In this document: piece by piece, positions 42,780 to 52,060 of the stretch | Numbering within the stretch: position 1 is the stretch's first letter | Layout: each line of letters begins with the position of its first letter | NCBI RefSeq assembly: GCF_002858745.1 | Contig: NZ_PJRO01000007.1 | Location: 1-60,490, forward strand | DNA length: 60,490 bases | Direction: 5' to 3' | From: Mesorhizobium loti | Lineage (GTDB): Bacteria > Pseudomonadota > Alphaproteobacteria > Rhizobiales > Rhizobiaceae | Position numbers and translations under genes: made by a program | Notes under the pieces: model-generated | What the model was told of the DNA's origin: nothing | Databases searched by the model: none | What the model saw: only the letters and a program-made list of their open reading frames with translations

Positions 42780-43436
42780 TCAATCCGGCAGCATGTAGTC
42801 CGCGACGCTGTAGCTGTGGCTGGCCTGGTAGGCGTTGCGGCCGCGGTTCATGTGCGTGAGGTTGAAGGTGCGAATGGCGCGCAACGCGCGGGGATTGGCC
42901 ATGAATTGGCGGATCGAGGCTGTGCCGCGCAGCTTGACGATGAACATGTCAGGGCCGCTCGGAAAGAACCAGCTGACGTCTTCCGGCGTTGCGACGCTCT
43001 GTTCGAGAAAGGCTTCATCCAGTTGGTTGGGCGTGGCCGAGCCATCGGTGGTGAAATCCGACAGATGCAGGATGAAGCGGGCGCGGACATCCTCGCCGTC
43101 GGCATAGAGGGTGAACAGCTCCATCCAGCTGGCATTGACGCGGACGAGCGGCTTGTCCGAAGTCGACGGCAGACAGGACACCGACCAGTAGAAACGCTCG
43201 GTCCGGCGCGGGATCGGAATGCAGGCCGGACCGTAGAGCTTGAGGAGCGCCAGCACTTCCCTTCCCTGCGGGCGACGCAGCAGCTTCTCGAAACGCGCGG
43301 CGTATTTGAAGCGGTGTTCGAGGGATTCGGAGCGCTCGGCGGTGTCGGGCAGATCGGTCTTGCCGTCGAGCCACTCTTGCTGCTGGTCGGGGCTGAGGAA
43401 TTGGCGGACGCCGGTGGGGCGAGAGGTCTTAGCCAT
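42780..43436 (-). CDS. Hypothetical protein, 218 residues
   Basis: No domain recognised. The sequence has sound composition (FKYAARFEKLLRRPQGREVL; ARFILHLSDFTTDGSATPNQ; FFPSGPDMFIVKLRGTASIR) with no signal peptide or membrane segment; it reads as a cytoplasmic alpha/beta protein. ATG 43436 has little upstream signal. Located before the VOC gene, spaced by 116 bases, so a shared transcript is possible. Confidence 0.65.
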   Translation of the reverse strand: MAKTSRPTGVRQFLSPDQQQEWLDGKTDLPDTAERSESLEHRFKYAARFEKLLRRPQGREVLALLKLYGPACIPIPRRTERFYWSVSCLPSTSDKPLVRVNASWMELFTLYADGEDVRARFILHLSDFTTDGSATPNQLDEAFLEQSVATPEDVSWFFPSGPDMFIVKLRGTASIRQFMANPRALRAIRTFNLTHMNRGRNAYQASHSYSVADYMLPD

Positions 43437-43645
43437 TCAGATATCCTGCGACATGCGTGTGCCCGCTATTCTAACACCAATCCATGGAATGACCGGAATT
43501 GGGGCCGAGAGCGGACTGTCCGGTTGTGGGGATCGCCCGCCGGTAAGCTGCCATTCTGCAGTCGACCCCATCCCGGACGCTGACCTGTTCATCATGGCGA
43601 CCTAAAATAAGATGCCGATAGGCACCTGAGTGACCTACTAAGCGG

Positions 43646-43807
43646 TCAGGCGACCTCAACCCGTTCCTTCGTTGCGAGGTTGTCAGCAACCTCAGCAGCT
43701 TGCCCATCTGGTAGGACAACTCTGAAACCGCCATTGCAGAATTCATCGTGATTTGCGAGTGCGTTTAGAAGCACCGGGCGCCAGTGGTTGCGATAGAACG
43801 CATGGGT
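43646..43807 (-). pseudogene. C-terminal gene remnant without start codon
   Basis: 54 codons ending TGA at 43646 read THAFYRNHWRPVLLNALA, NHDEFCNGGFRVVLPDGQ and AAEVADNLATKERVEVA. This is protein-like but begins right after a stop (TAA 43808-43810) and has only an internal GTG as possible start. I see nothing else in the 455-base gap 43437-43891. Family unknown. Confidence 0.4.
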
Positions 43808-43891
43808 TTACTTAGCTGTAGCTCAGCGCCACATCGAAGCGTCAGCGTGGTTTGAAACCCCGACCTCAACGCATCATCCCCATTGGATGGC

Positions 43892-44896
43892 TTAATACGG
43901 CCGCTCTGCACGCGCCGAATTCGTTTGCCCGCCAGTGAGTGTCATGAGCGTGGTTGCCAAATCTCCATCGACGATCAGTCGCGAGATTGCGCCTGAGCGC
44001 AGCAATGCCAGGAGCGCCTTGGCTTTTGACATACCAGCCGCCAGCAAAACCACGTCTCGCCCGCATATATCCTTATAGGACACGCTTGGCGTCCGCCGAT
44101 TGAGTACATTGTCAATGAGGCCACCGTTTACGTCGAAAAATTTTCCCAGCATGTCGGCCACCGCACCGGCATTAATCACCTGATCGATCTCGTTGTCGTG
44201 CAGCAGATCGTGGTGGTAGATGAAAGACTGTTTGGAGCAGTCGCCGAAGCTGGCGATGTAGAGATCGGCGGAACGGGCGAGCTTTAAAGCCTGTTGCACC
44301 AATTTTTGGCTCATGATGACTTCATAGTCGGCCTCGCTGTCAGCAATGAAGGGAGCTGGCAAGATGTAGGCTTCCCCCTCGCACAGCTGTGCCAGCGAGT
44401 GCACGCAGTCGAAAGGATTGGTCCGGGCATTGCGGCTGAGCGATCCCATGAGTGAGACGATCTTGAGATCACTTTTGGAAAGCTTGGGCAGTTCGTCGAC
44501 CATGGCGGCAATGGTGCGGCCCCACGCAAGTCCAATCGTCACCGGCTCGGCCACGCTCAGCCGTCGTTCCAGGAATGCGGCCGCCGCGATACCCACTGCA
44601 CGACGTGCATTGGCCTCGTCCACTTCCGTTTCGGCCGAAGCCAGGCCGAGCGCCGGAGTCACGATGCATTCCTTGAGGCCGAATGCGGATTGGATTTGGC
44701 CAGCCGTATCCAGAGACTGTGCCGTCTCATGCTGTATGGCGATCTTGACGAGGCCTTTTTCGCGTGCACGCGCCAGCATGCGGTTTATCTTGAAACGCGA
44801 GAGCCCGAGTTGGTTGGCGATCTCTTCCTGGTTGCGGTTGCCGACGTAATAGAGCCAAGCCAGGCGCACCAACAGATCTTCTTCATCGTGGGTCAT
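43892..44896 (-). CDS. SorC/DeoR-type sugar-responsive transcriptional regulator
   Basis: 334 residues from ATG 44896; a start at 44953 would add 19 residues. N-terminal HTH: WLYYVGNRNQEEIANQLGLS, then RFKINRMLARAREKGLV. The remaining 260 residues are the SorC sugar-binding domain (GLAWGRTIAAMVDELP; YIASFGDCS; DICGRDVVLLAAGMSKAKAL). These proteins sense a sugar phosphate or sugar and repress or activate a neighbouring operon. It is divergent from the transport and catabolic operon 45043-52043, its expected target. Confidence 0.9.
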   Translation of the reverse strand: MTHDEEDLLVRLAWLYYVGNRNQEEIANQLGLSRFKINRMLARAREKGLVKIAIQHETAQSLDTAGQIQSAFGLKECIVTPALGLASAETEVDEANARRAVGIAAAAFLERRLSVAEPVTIGLAWGRTIAAMVDELPKLSKSDLKIVSLMGSLSRNARTNPFDCVHSLAQLCEGEAYILPAPFIADSEADYEVIMSQKLVQQALKLARSADLYIASFGDCSKQSFIYHHDLLHDNEIDQVINAGAVADMLGKFFDVNGGLIDNVLNRRTPSVSYKDICGRDVVLLAAGMSKAKALLALLRSGAISRLIVDGDLATTLMTLTGGQTNSARAERPY

Positions 44897-45042
44897 ATTC
44901 AACTTTCGTGCATCGCTTGCACATTTGTGGTTGACTCGGATCGCTGCGCTCATCTAGCTTCATTTGTGCGATCATTGCAACAAAGTGCAAATTGACTGCC
45001 AAGAAAAATAACGTCCTTCAAACGAAGAATGGGGAACCGCCA
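44897..45042. promoter_or_regulatory. Regulatory gap of the SorC-controlled operon
   Basis: 146 bases between divergent starts. Several related words occur: TTGCACATTTGTGG near 44919, TTTGTGCGATCATTGCAACAAA (arms TTTGTGC / GCAACAAA) near 44964-44985, and GTGCAAATTGAC after it. The repeated GCAC/TTTGT pattern in both orientations is a plausible SorC operator set with the operon promoter between. Confidence 0.45.
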
Positions 45043-46416
45043 ATGCTTTCGTCCTTGATGCCGCGTGGCCTTGGCCGCGCGCCGTTGTTCGCTGCCACGG
45101 CCCTTGCCGTTTCGTTTACGCTCACGCCGGCTAACGCTGAAATGAATTGGAGAGCCGCCGACGGGCAGACCATCAACCTGATGCTGATTTCGCATCCCTT
45201 TGTGGAAAGCCTCAAGCCGCTCCTGCCGGAATTCACCGCCAAGACAGGCATCAAGGTGACCTTCGAAGAGCTAGCCGAGCAATCCGGTTTCGAAAAGCTC
45301 TTGGCCGATCTCTCCTCCAAGACGGGCACTTACGACGTCTTCATGACGTCACCGCTCAACAACTGGCAATACGCTTCCGCCGGATGGCTGGAGCCGCTCG
45401 ATCCGCTGATTGCCGATAAGGACAAGACCGTCGCAGACTACAATATCGACGACTTCATTCCGTCCATCCTGTCGGCCGGCCGCTGGGACTTGACCCCGCT
45501 CAAAGGCATCGGCGAGGGTTCGCTTTGGACGTTGCCGATCAATTTCGAGTCCTATCAGCTCGCCTACCGTCCGAGCATGCTCAAGAAACTGGGGCTGGAA
45601 GTGCCCAAAACCTACGCCGACCTGCTGGCGATGTCCGACAAGCTGGCACTCGACGGCCCCAACGGCAAGACCCACGGCATCATCACCCGCTTCGACCGCT
45701 ACTGGGATCTGCCCTACCTGACATTCGGCACAATGCTGCAATCTTATGGCGCAGAGATGCTCGACAAGGATGGCAAGCTCCAGATCTGCTCTGACAGGAG
45801 CGTCGCCGCGACCACCGACTTCATCACGCTGATCAAGAAGGCATCGCCCGAAGGCGCCGGCGCCTTCACGTGGTACGAGGCCATGCAGGGCTTCGCATCG
45901 GGGCAATATGTCTTCTCGCTCAACGAGGCGAACCTGTTTGCCCCGACCTATGAAGATCCCAAGCAATCTGCGATCGCCGACGATGTCGGCTATGCGCCGA
46001 CGCCACTTGGGCCTGACGGCAAGCGCGCGGCAGCGGCCTGGATCTGGTCGCTGTCGATGAATTCCGCCTCCCAGCACAAGGACGCTGCCTGGCTGTTCAT
46101 GCAGTGGGTGACCACGAAGGACACGATGATCAAGACGCATCTTGCCGGCAATATGAACCCCGTGCGGCAATCGGCGTGGGATGCACCTGAGGTGGTGAAG
46201 CTGATGCAGGGCTGGGGCGAAAAGCCTGGCCAGTACATTGAGGCGGCCAAGACAGAGGCCGAGGTCGCGACCATCCGCTTCCCGCCGCATCCGGAGTTGA
46301 CGCGCATGCTCGATCGTTGGGCCGAAGCGATCCAGAAGTCCTATTTCGGCCAAGGCGACGTCAAGACCAATCTCTGCGAAGCCCAGGAAGACATCCAGCG
46401 CATGCTGGATGAGTGA
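45043..46416 (+). CDS. ABC transporter extracellular solute-binding protein (sugar type)
   Basis: 457 residues from ATG 45043, with GGGGA eleven bases upstream. Signal peptide to ANA (residue 32). Mature start MNWRAADGQTINLMLISHPF and motifs GIKVTFEELAEQSGFEKLLADLS and GEGSLWTLPINFESYQLAYR place it in solute-binding family 1 (sugar/polyol). Two Cys (LQICSDR; TNLCEAQ) may form a disulfide. First gene of a seven-gene operon; ligand unknown. Confidence 0.92.
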   Translation: MLSSLMPRGLGRAPLFAATALAVSFTLTPANAEMNWRAADGQTINLMLISHPFVESLKPLLPEFTAKTGIKVTFEELAEQSGFEKLLADLSSKTGTYDVFMTSPLNNWQYASAGWLEPLDPLIADKDKTVADYNIDDFIPSILSAGRWDLTPLKGIGEGSLWTLPINFESYQLAYRPSMLKKLGLEVPKTYADLLAMSDKLALDGPNGKTHGIITRFDRYWDLPYLTFGTMLQSYGAEMLDKDGKLQICSDRSVAATTDFITLIKKASPEGAGAFTWYEAMQGFASGQYVFSLNEANLFAPTYEDPKQSAIADDVGYAPTPLGPDGKRAAAAWIWSLSMNSASQHKDAAWLFMQWVTTKDTMIKTHLAGNMNPVRQSAWDAPEVVKLMQGWGEKPGQYIEAAKTEAEVATIRFPPHPELTRMLDRWAEAIQKSYFGQGDVKTNLCEAQEDIQRMLDE

Positions 46417-46506
46417 TGGCAAAAGCGGGGGCGCGGGCGAACGTACCGTGCCCCATCTCAGCCCCACAGTGGACCGGACCTCCAATTTTCATCCAAGAAA
46501 CGATCC

Positions 46507-47412
46507 ATGGCCCGCCAAGCAACGCAATCGGAAAAGAGTTGGATGACCAAGCCAGCGTTCTACGCGCTGCTGGGCCCAGCGCTGGTTTTGCTCCTGTCGA
46601 CGACCTATCCGTTCCTCAGCGGCATCTACACCAGTCTCACCAACCAGAAGCTCTATACGCCGGCCACGAAATTCGTCGGCCTCGGCAACTACATCAACCT
46701 GTTGGAAACGCCACTGTTTTGGACAGGTCTGGCTAACACTTTGACCTACGCGGCGGCCGCGCTCGCCATCCAGCTGCCGCTTGGGCTTGCTTTCGCCATC
46801 CTGCTCGACGTGCCGGGAAGACTGCAATCCTTCTTCCGCTCCACCATCGTGCTGCCGCTGCTGGTACCGCCGGTCGTCGCCGGCCTCATCTGGAAGACGA
46901 TGATGCACCCGCAAAGCGGGGTGCTGAACTGGCTGTTGGCGCAGGTCGGGATCGAGCCGCTGTCCTGGCTCACCAGCCCGCACATGGCCATGGCCTCGAT
47001 CATTCTGATCGACACCTGGCTCTTCACGCCGCTCGCCACCATCATCCTGCTCGCTGGCCTGCAATCGGTCTCTGGCGAGATCGTCGAGGCCGCACGCATC
47101 GATGGCGCCAATGCCTGGCAGGTCATCCGCCATGTCAAGCTGCCGTTACTGGCGCCCTATCTGCTTCTGGTGGCGCTGTTTCGGGTCTCGGACTCGCTGA
47201 AGTCGCTTGAAATCATCTATTCCACCACCAAGGGCGGCCCCCTGGATGCCACCCGCACCCTCCACGTCATGGCCTATGAGGAAGCCTACCGCTGGTCGAG
47301 CCTGGGCAAGGCTATGACCATCGTCTTCGTGCTGTGGTTGGTCTGCTACGCCATCAGCGGCGTGCTGCTTTCCTTCTGGCAGAAGCAGGAGGCCAAGAGC
47401 CATGGCCAATAG
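46507..47412 (+). CDS. ABC sugar permease, MalF/UgpA type
   Basis: 301 residues. Helix 1: FYALLGPALVLLLSTTYPFLSGI. The EAA loop EAARIDGANAWQVIRHVKLP is canonical. It overlaps the next permease gene by eleven bases (47402-47412). Forms the channel with the following gene product. Confidence 0.93.
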   Translation: MARQATQSEKSWMTKPAFYALLGPALVLLLSTTYPFLSGIYTSLTNQKLYTPATKFVGLGNYINLLETPLFWTGLANTLTYAAAALAIQLPLGLAFAILLDVPGRLQSFFRSTIVLPLLVPPVVAGLIWKTMMHPQSGVLNWLLAQVGIEPLSWLTSPHMAMASIILIDTWLFTPLATIILLAGLQSVSGEIVEAARIDGANAWQVIRHVKLPLLAPYLLLVALFRVSDSLKSLEIIYSTTKGGPLDATRTLHVMAYEEAYRWSSLGKAMTIVFVLWLVCYAISGVLLSFWQKQEAKSHGQ

Positions 47413-48265
47413 AACGTCTCGCGGGCTGCCCGCAAAGCTCGGACTTGCCCTTTGCTATGTCGCCTTCGCTGGCTTCGTGTTGTTCCCGCTTGTCTGGATC
47501 TTCTTGATGTCGATCAAGAATTTCGGCGACATCATCGCCTATCCGCCGCGCTTCGTGTTTGCCCCGACACTCTCCAACTACGCCGAGATATTGTTTGGCA
47601 GCGAGGCGGAACGTGCAAGTGGTCAGGTTCCGGACCTCATCAAGTTCTTGATGAATTCGGTGATCATTTCGGGTGGTGCCGTGATCCTGTCGGCGCTCAT
47701 CGGTATTCCAGCCGCCTACGCGCTGGCTAGGCGCCGAGACACGACGTCAGACAAGTTGCGCTTCACTGTCCTGTCGTTTCGCTTCGCACCTGAATTGGTC
47801 GTCATTCTGCCGCTCTACGTGATTTACAGCCGTGTCGGTCTCTACGACACCTATGTCGGCATGATCCTGGTGCACCAGCTCATCACGCTGCCGCTGATGA
47901 TCCTGATCCTGGCCTCGTTCTTCCGCGACATGCCGATCGAGATCGAGGAAGCCGCTCGCGTCGACGGTGCAGGCATCTGGACCATCCTCACCGCGATAGT
48001 CGTGCCGATCGCCCGCCCAGGCATCGCCAGTGCAATGATGATCGCTTTCATCTTCAGCTGGAACAATATGATCTTCGGCCTCGTGCTTGCCGGTGGCAAC
48101 ACGCGCCCGGTCACCATGGGCATCCTGCAGGCCATGACCTTCGATCAGATCAAGTGGGGGGTGATGGCCGCCTCGGCAATGGTGTCGGCATTCCCTGGAA
48201 TGGTCGCCGCCGTCCTCTTCCAGAAACAGATCACCCGCGGACTGACCTTGGGAGCCGTCAAGTGA
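47402..48265 (+). CDS. ABC sugar permease, MalG/UgpE type
   Basis: 287 residues, six helices, EAA loop EEAARVDGAGIWTILTAIVVP. Start ATG 47402 lies inside the upstream permease gene. Its stop overlaps the kinase start as GTGA (48262-48265), so transport and catabolic genes are coupled. Confidence 0.93.
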   Translation: MANRTSRGLPAKLGLALCYVAFAGFVLFPLVWIFLMSIKNFGDIIAYPPRFVFAPTLSNYAEILFGSEAERASGQVPDLIKFLMNSVIISGGAVILSALIGIPAAYALARRRDTTSDKLRFTVLSFRFAPELVVILPLYVIYSRVGLYDTYVGMILVHQLITLPLMILILASFFRDMPIEIEEAARVDGAGIWTILTAIVVPIARPGIASAMMIAFIFSWNNMIFGLVLAGGNTRPVTMGILQAMTFDQIKWGVMAASAMVSAFPGMVAAVLFQKQITRGLTLGAVK

Positions 48266-49206
48266 AGACATTGGAGCTTTTCTCCATAGGGTCGTGGACG
48301 ATCTTCGACCATCTGCTGCGCATGAAACGTCTGCCGAGCGACGGCGAGACGGTGCCGCTGGACATGCCCATGGAAGAGGTCGAGGCCATCCATTTCGGTG
48401 ATTGCAGCGCCAACATAGCCGCGGTTGCTGGCGCACTTGGCATGAGGGTGGGTCTCGGCATGGTGGTCGGGAATGACTTTCGTACATCAGGCTATGCCGA
48501 ACACATGATCGGCAACGGCGTCGATCTCGGTGGCGTCGAAGTGGTCGCCGGCGCACGTTCGGGCCACAGCTTCAACTTCTTCGATGCGGCCAATGGCGGG
48601 TTTTGCGTTTCCCATCTCGGCATTGCCGAGAAACAGGACGACTGGCGCGCGCCACTGGCCGAGATCGAGCGGTCCCAAGCCGTCGTCATCAGCGAGATGT
48701 TCAGCCAGTATACGCTGGAAGCCATCGAACATGCCCGTCTTGGCGGTGCGCTGACCGCTATCAACGGCATGGTCGCAACAGCCGGTCAATTGGCGCCCCG
48801 GTTCCTCGCTGCCACCGATATCCTGTTCCTCAGCCGCGGTGAGGCTGACGAGTTGATGCGCTCGCTGAACATCACCTCACCCACTGAGATCCTCTCGCAC
48901 GGCCCGCGCCTAGTCGTGGTGACGCGCGGTGGCGAGGGCAGCGCCTGGTACAGCGAAGCTGGCCGTCAGGACATGCCGGCTGTCAAACCGAGCGACTTCG
49001 TCGATTCCACGGGGGCGGGCGATTCCTTCGTCGCCGGCACGCTCAAGGGTTTGATCGCCGGCCAATCGCATGAGACCGCCGCCGGCATTGGTGCGACCGT
49101 CGCCAGTTTCGTCATCGAGAAGTGGGGCTGCCAGACCAATCTGCCGAACCTGGACCAGGTGGCGGAACGGTTCGAAGCCAATTTTGGAAGGAAGCTTTCG
49201 CTATGA
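48262..49206 (+). CDS. PfkB-family carbohydrate kinase
   Basis: 314 residues from GTG 48262. DSTGAGDSFVAGTL (late) is the PfkB signature 2 with the catalytic Asp; FGDCSANIAAVAGALGM is signature 1-like. The family phosphorylates ribose, fructose, sugar acids and nucleosides. Next to a sugar importer, it is expected to phosphorylate the imported compound. The stop overlaps the amidohydrolase start (ATGA at 49203-49206). Confidence 0.9.
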   Translation: MKTLELFSIGSWTIFDHLLRMKRLPSDGETVPLDMPMEEVEAIHFGDCSANIAAVAGALGMRVGLGMVVGNDFRTSGYAEHMIGNGVDLGGVEVVAGARSGHSFNFFDAANGGFCVSHLGIAEKQDDWRAPLAEIERSQAVVISEMFSQYTLEAIEHARLGGALTAINGMVATAGQLAPRFLAATDILFLSRGEADELMRSLNITSPTEILSHGPRLVVVTRGGEGSAWYSEAGRQDMPAVKPSDFVDSTGAGDSFVAGTLKGLIAGQSHETAAGIGATVASFVIEKWGCQTNLPNLDQVAERFEANFGRKLSL

Positions 49207-49988
49207 GGGTCATCGATGCCCATATGCACTACGGTACTGACAAGAACGTCGCTGCCAATACCTGCGTTCCCTACCTGGTTCGGGGCGAGCCCGACAGTGT
49301 GATCCGTCTGCTCGACGAACAGGGTGCCTCGCATGGCGTGCTGTTCCCGCACGACCGTCGACAGACCCCCCCTTGGGACGCCGACTACAACGAAGCCAAT
49401 GGCGACGTCGGCGTGGCGGCGATGAAGTATCCCGACCGCATCGTCGGCGTTGCCCGCATCGACCCGACCTTTGGGGCGGAACATACCCAAGAACTCATCG
49501 ACCGGTATGTCGGCGAATGGAATTGCCGTGGCCTCAAGCTCGTCGCTGGTTATGATTTCTACCGCCCCAACGACATGCGCGTGATGGGCCCGCTGCTCGA
49601 CAAGGCTGAAGAACACAACCTCACCGTGCTCATGCACTCCGGCGATGCCCCGCGTGACCTGCCTTATCTCCAGGCGCAGGCTGCCAAGGCCTACCCGAAC
49701 GTTACCTTCGTGCTCGCCCATATCGGCATGCACGCTTTCCTGTGGGAGGCGATCCTCGCCTGCCAGGAATACCCCAATATCAATGTCGACATGTCACAGG
49801 CCTACCCGTTCGACATCATGACGTTCATCAAGAACGTCTCGGTCGACCGGCTGCAATACGGTTCCGACGTTCCCTACCAGTCCCCACGCGTCGAACAGGA
49901 AAAACTGCGTGTCATTGGGCTGAACGACGAGGAACTTGAGAAGGTGTTCTGGAAGAACGCGGCCCGCATCTGGCGCATCGGTCAGTAA
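49203..49988 (+). CDS. Amidohydrolase_2-family metal-dependent hydrolase
   Basis: 261 residues. IDAHMHYG (H7, H9) is the N-terminal metal site; LMHSGDAP, VLAHIGMHAF and YGSDVPYQ give the other His and the final Asp of the TIM-barrel. The family includes sugar lactonases, decarboxylases and dihydrolases. Between a sugar kinase and a BtpA/SgcQ protein, a lactonase or a carbon-nitrogen hydrolase role is possible. Not assignable further. Confidence 0.88.
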   Translation: MRVIDAHMHYGTDKNVAANTCVPYLVRGEPDSVIRLLDEQGASHGVLFPHDRRQTPPWDADYNEANGDVGVAAMKYPDRIVGVARIDPTFGAEHTQELIDRYVGEWNCRGLKLVAGYDFYRPNDMRVMGPLLDKAEEHNLTVLMHSGDAPRDLPYLQAQAAKAYPNVTFVLAHIGMHAFLWEAILACQEYPNINVDMSQAYPFDIMTFIKNVSVDRLQYGSDVPYQSPRVEQEKLRVIGLNDEELEKVFWKNAARIWRIGQ

Positions 49989-50012
49989 GCGAAGAATAAC
50001 AAGGAGATCACA

Positions 50013-50849
50013 ATGACAACCAGCGAGAGTAAGCCGGTGCTGGAGCGCCTGTTCGGTACCAGCAAGCCGATCATCGGCATGGTACACGTGCTGCCCCTGC
50101 CCGGCTCGCCTTCTTATCGCAACGGCTCGCTTGGGCGGGTTTACGAGCAGGCGGTGGAGGAAGCGTTGATCCTGGAGGAAGGTGGCGTCGATGGCATCCT
50201 TCTGGAGAATGCCGGCGACATTCCCTTCCGCAAGCCTGGCGATATAGACTTCGAGACCATCGGCAGCATGTCGGTCATCGGAGACCGCGTACGCCGCGCA
50301 ACCAAGCTGCCACTTGGTTTCAACATCGTCGCCAACGCCGCCAAGGCATCGCTGGCCTGCGCCAAGAGCTCGGGTGCGCAATTCGTGCGTGTCAACCAGT
50401 GGGCCAATGCCTATGTCGCCAACGAAGGCATCATCGAGGGAGCAGCTTCCCAAGCCATGCGCTACCGCCGCCTGCTTGACGCCGAAGATATCGTTGTGCT
50501 GGCAGATGTGCATGTCAAACACGGCAGCCACGCCATCGTCGGCGATCGTGACATCGAGGACCAGGCGCGTGACGTGGAGTTCTTCGGCGCCGAGATCCTG
50601 ATCGCCACGGGCACGCGCACCGGCCATGCCACCGCGCCTTCCGAGGTCAGGGAGATCCGCGCAGGTTCCGTTGGTCCTATCCTGGTGGGCAGCGGCTTCA
50701 GCTCCGAAAATGCAGCCGAACTGCTCTCGGTCGCCGACGGCGCCATCGTTGGCAGTTATGTCAAAGGCAACGGCAAGATGCATGGCGACAAGGTTGTGCT
50801 TTCCAAGGTCAAGGCGCTGATGGACACGGTGCGCACGCTGCGCGGTTGA
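50013..50849 (+). CDS. BtpA/SgcQ-family TIM-barrel protein
   Basis: 278 residues. KPIIGMVHVLPLPGSPSY, GGVDGILLENAGDIPF, LADVHVKHGSHAI and GPILVGSGFSSENAAELLSVADGAIVGSYVK are the conserved BtpA blocks. The founding protein BtpA affects photosystem I stability in cyanobacteria; SgcQ lies in an E. coli sugar operon of unknown substrate. The phosphate-loop-like GSGFSSEN / GAIVGSYVK ending resembles (beta/alpha)8 enzymes that bind phosphosugars, so an aldolase- or isomerase-like step is inferred, not shown. Confidence 0.88.
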   Translation: MTTSESKPVLERLFGTSKPIIGMVHVLPLPGSPSYRNGSLGRVYEQAVEEALILEEGGVDGILLENAGDIPFRKPGDIDFETIGSMSVIGDRVRRATKLPLGFNIVANAAKASLACAKSSGAQFVRVNQWANAYVANEGIIEGAASQAMRYRRLLDAEDIVVLADVHVKHGSHAIVGDRDIEDQARDVEFFGAEILIATGTRTGHATAPSEVREIRAGSVGPILVGSGFSSENAAELLSVADGAIVGSYVKGNGKMHGDKVVLSKVKALMDTVRTLRG

Positions 50850-50972
50850 GACCGGCCGTCAAGCGCCCGAAAAACGCGATGAAGAAAGCGAAAAGCCTGG
50901 GAGCTCCGGCTGAACACGTTCAGCAAGCACCCAGTGCTGAGCGCCAGCGATCCGGGAGCGAGAGGTTCTAGC

Positions 50973-52043
50973 ATGGCATCCATTCAGTTGCGCGGCGTCG
51001 AGAAATCCTTCGGCGCAGCAAACATCATCAAGGGAATAGATCTCGCCATTGCCGACGGCGAGTTCGTCGCCTTGGTCGGCCCTTCCGGCTGCGGGAAGTC
51101 GACACTGCTGCGCATCATCTCCGGACTGGAGAGCGCGACGCGTGGCGAAATCCTGCTCGACGGCAGGATCGTCAACGACGACAGTCCGCGAGATCGCAAC
51201 GTCGCCATGGTGTTCCAGAGTTATGCGCTCTACCCGCATATGACGGTGGCGCAGAATATGGCCTTCAATCTCAAGCTTTCACGCAAGGACAAGCAGGAGA
51301 TCAGCAGGCGGGTCGAGGAGGCAGCGCGCATGCTCGACCTCGTCGATCTCCTGGAGCGCAGGCCGGGTCAGCTTTCGGGTGGGCAGCGCCAGCGCGTGGC
51401 CATGGGCCGTGCCATCGTGCGCAACCCGTCGGTCTTCCTGTTCGATGAACCGCTCAGCAATCTCGATGCCAAGCTGCGCGTGCAGATGCGCGGCGAGATC
51501 AAGTTGCTGCATCATCGTGTCAAGACCACCGCCGTCTATGTCACGCACGATCAGATCGAGGCGATGACGCTGGCCGATCGCATCGTCGTCCTCAACCGGG
51601 GCGTGATAGAACAGGTCGGCACGCCCCTCGAGCTTTACAACAAGCCCGCGAACTTGTTCGTGGCCGGCTTCATCGGCTCGCCATCAATGAACTTCATTGA
51701 CGCCAGGCTGAAGGATAGTGCGTCAGGGCAAAAAGCCGAGCTTGCCGACGGTACTCAAATTTTGCTGCCGGCCCGGCCCTTCGCATCGAAAAGCGGCAAG
51801 ATCACACTCGGAATGCGTCCGGAAAACATCGTGGTGGAGCGCGAGAGCGGAAATATGGCCGGCACCGTGAAAGTCTCCGAACCGACCGGCCCGCAAACCC
51901 ACCTTGTCGTGGAGGCAGCCGGAACTGACATGCTGGCCATCGTCAGGGCAGACTTTGCGGCTCGCGCAGGGGACGGGCTGCGGCTGAGCTTTTCGCCCAA
52001 CACGCTCCACGTCTTCGATGCAGAGAGCGGGAGGGTGCTGTAG
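50973..52043 (+). CDS. ABC transporter ATPase, UgpC/MalK type
   Basis: 356 residues from ATG 50973. Walker A GPSGCGKST (36-44), LSGGQRQ, FLFDEPLSNLDA and YVTHDQ are intact, with a C-terminal TOBE region. Last gene of the SorC operon; it should serve the two permeases at 46507 and 47402. The 123-base gap to the BtpA/SgcQ gene shows no gene. The downstream flank is gene debris. Confidence 0.93.
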   Translation: MASIQLRGVEKSFGAANIIKGIDLAIADGEFVALVGPSGCGKSTLLRIISGLESATRGEILLDGRIVNDDSPRDRNVAMVFQSYALYPHMTVAQNMAFNLKLSRKDKQEISRRVEEAARMLDLVDLLERRPGQLSGGQRQRVAMGRAIVRNPSVFLFDEPLSNLDAKLRVQMRGEIKLLHHRVKTTAVYVTHDQIEAMTLADRIVVLNRGVIEQVGTPLELYNKPANLFVAGFIGSPSMNFIDARLKDSASGQKAELADGTQILLPARPFASKSGKITLGMRPENIVVERESGNMAGTVKVSEPTGPQTHLVVEAAGTDMLAIVRADFAARAGDGLRLSFSPNTLHVFDAESGRVL

Positions 52044-52060
52044 AACGAGGCGCGACAGTT

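Noticed and set aside
43811..43880. tRNA-like GTAGCTCAG and GGTTTGAAACC pieces
   Set aside because: The spacing and stems needed for a cloverleaf do not form; no tRNA supported.
49794..50783. 329-codon minus-strand frame over the amidohydrolase and SgcQ genes
   Set aside because: Crosses two well-defined plus-strand genes and has no domain.
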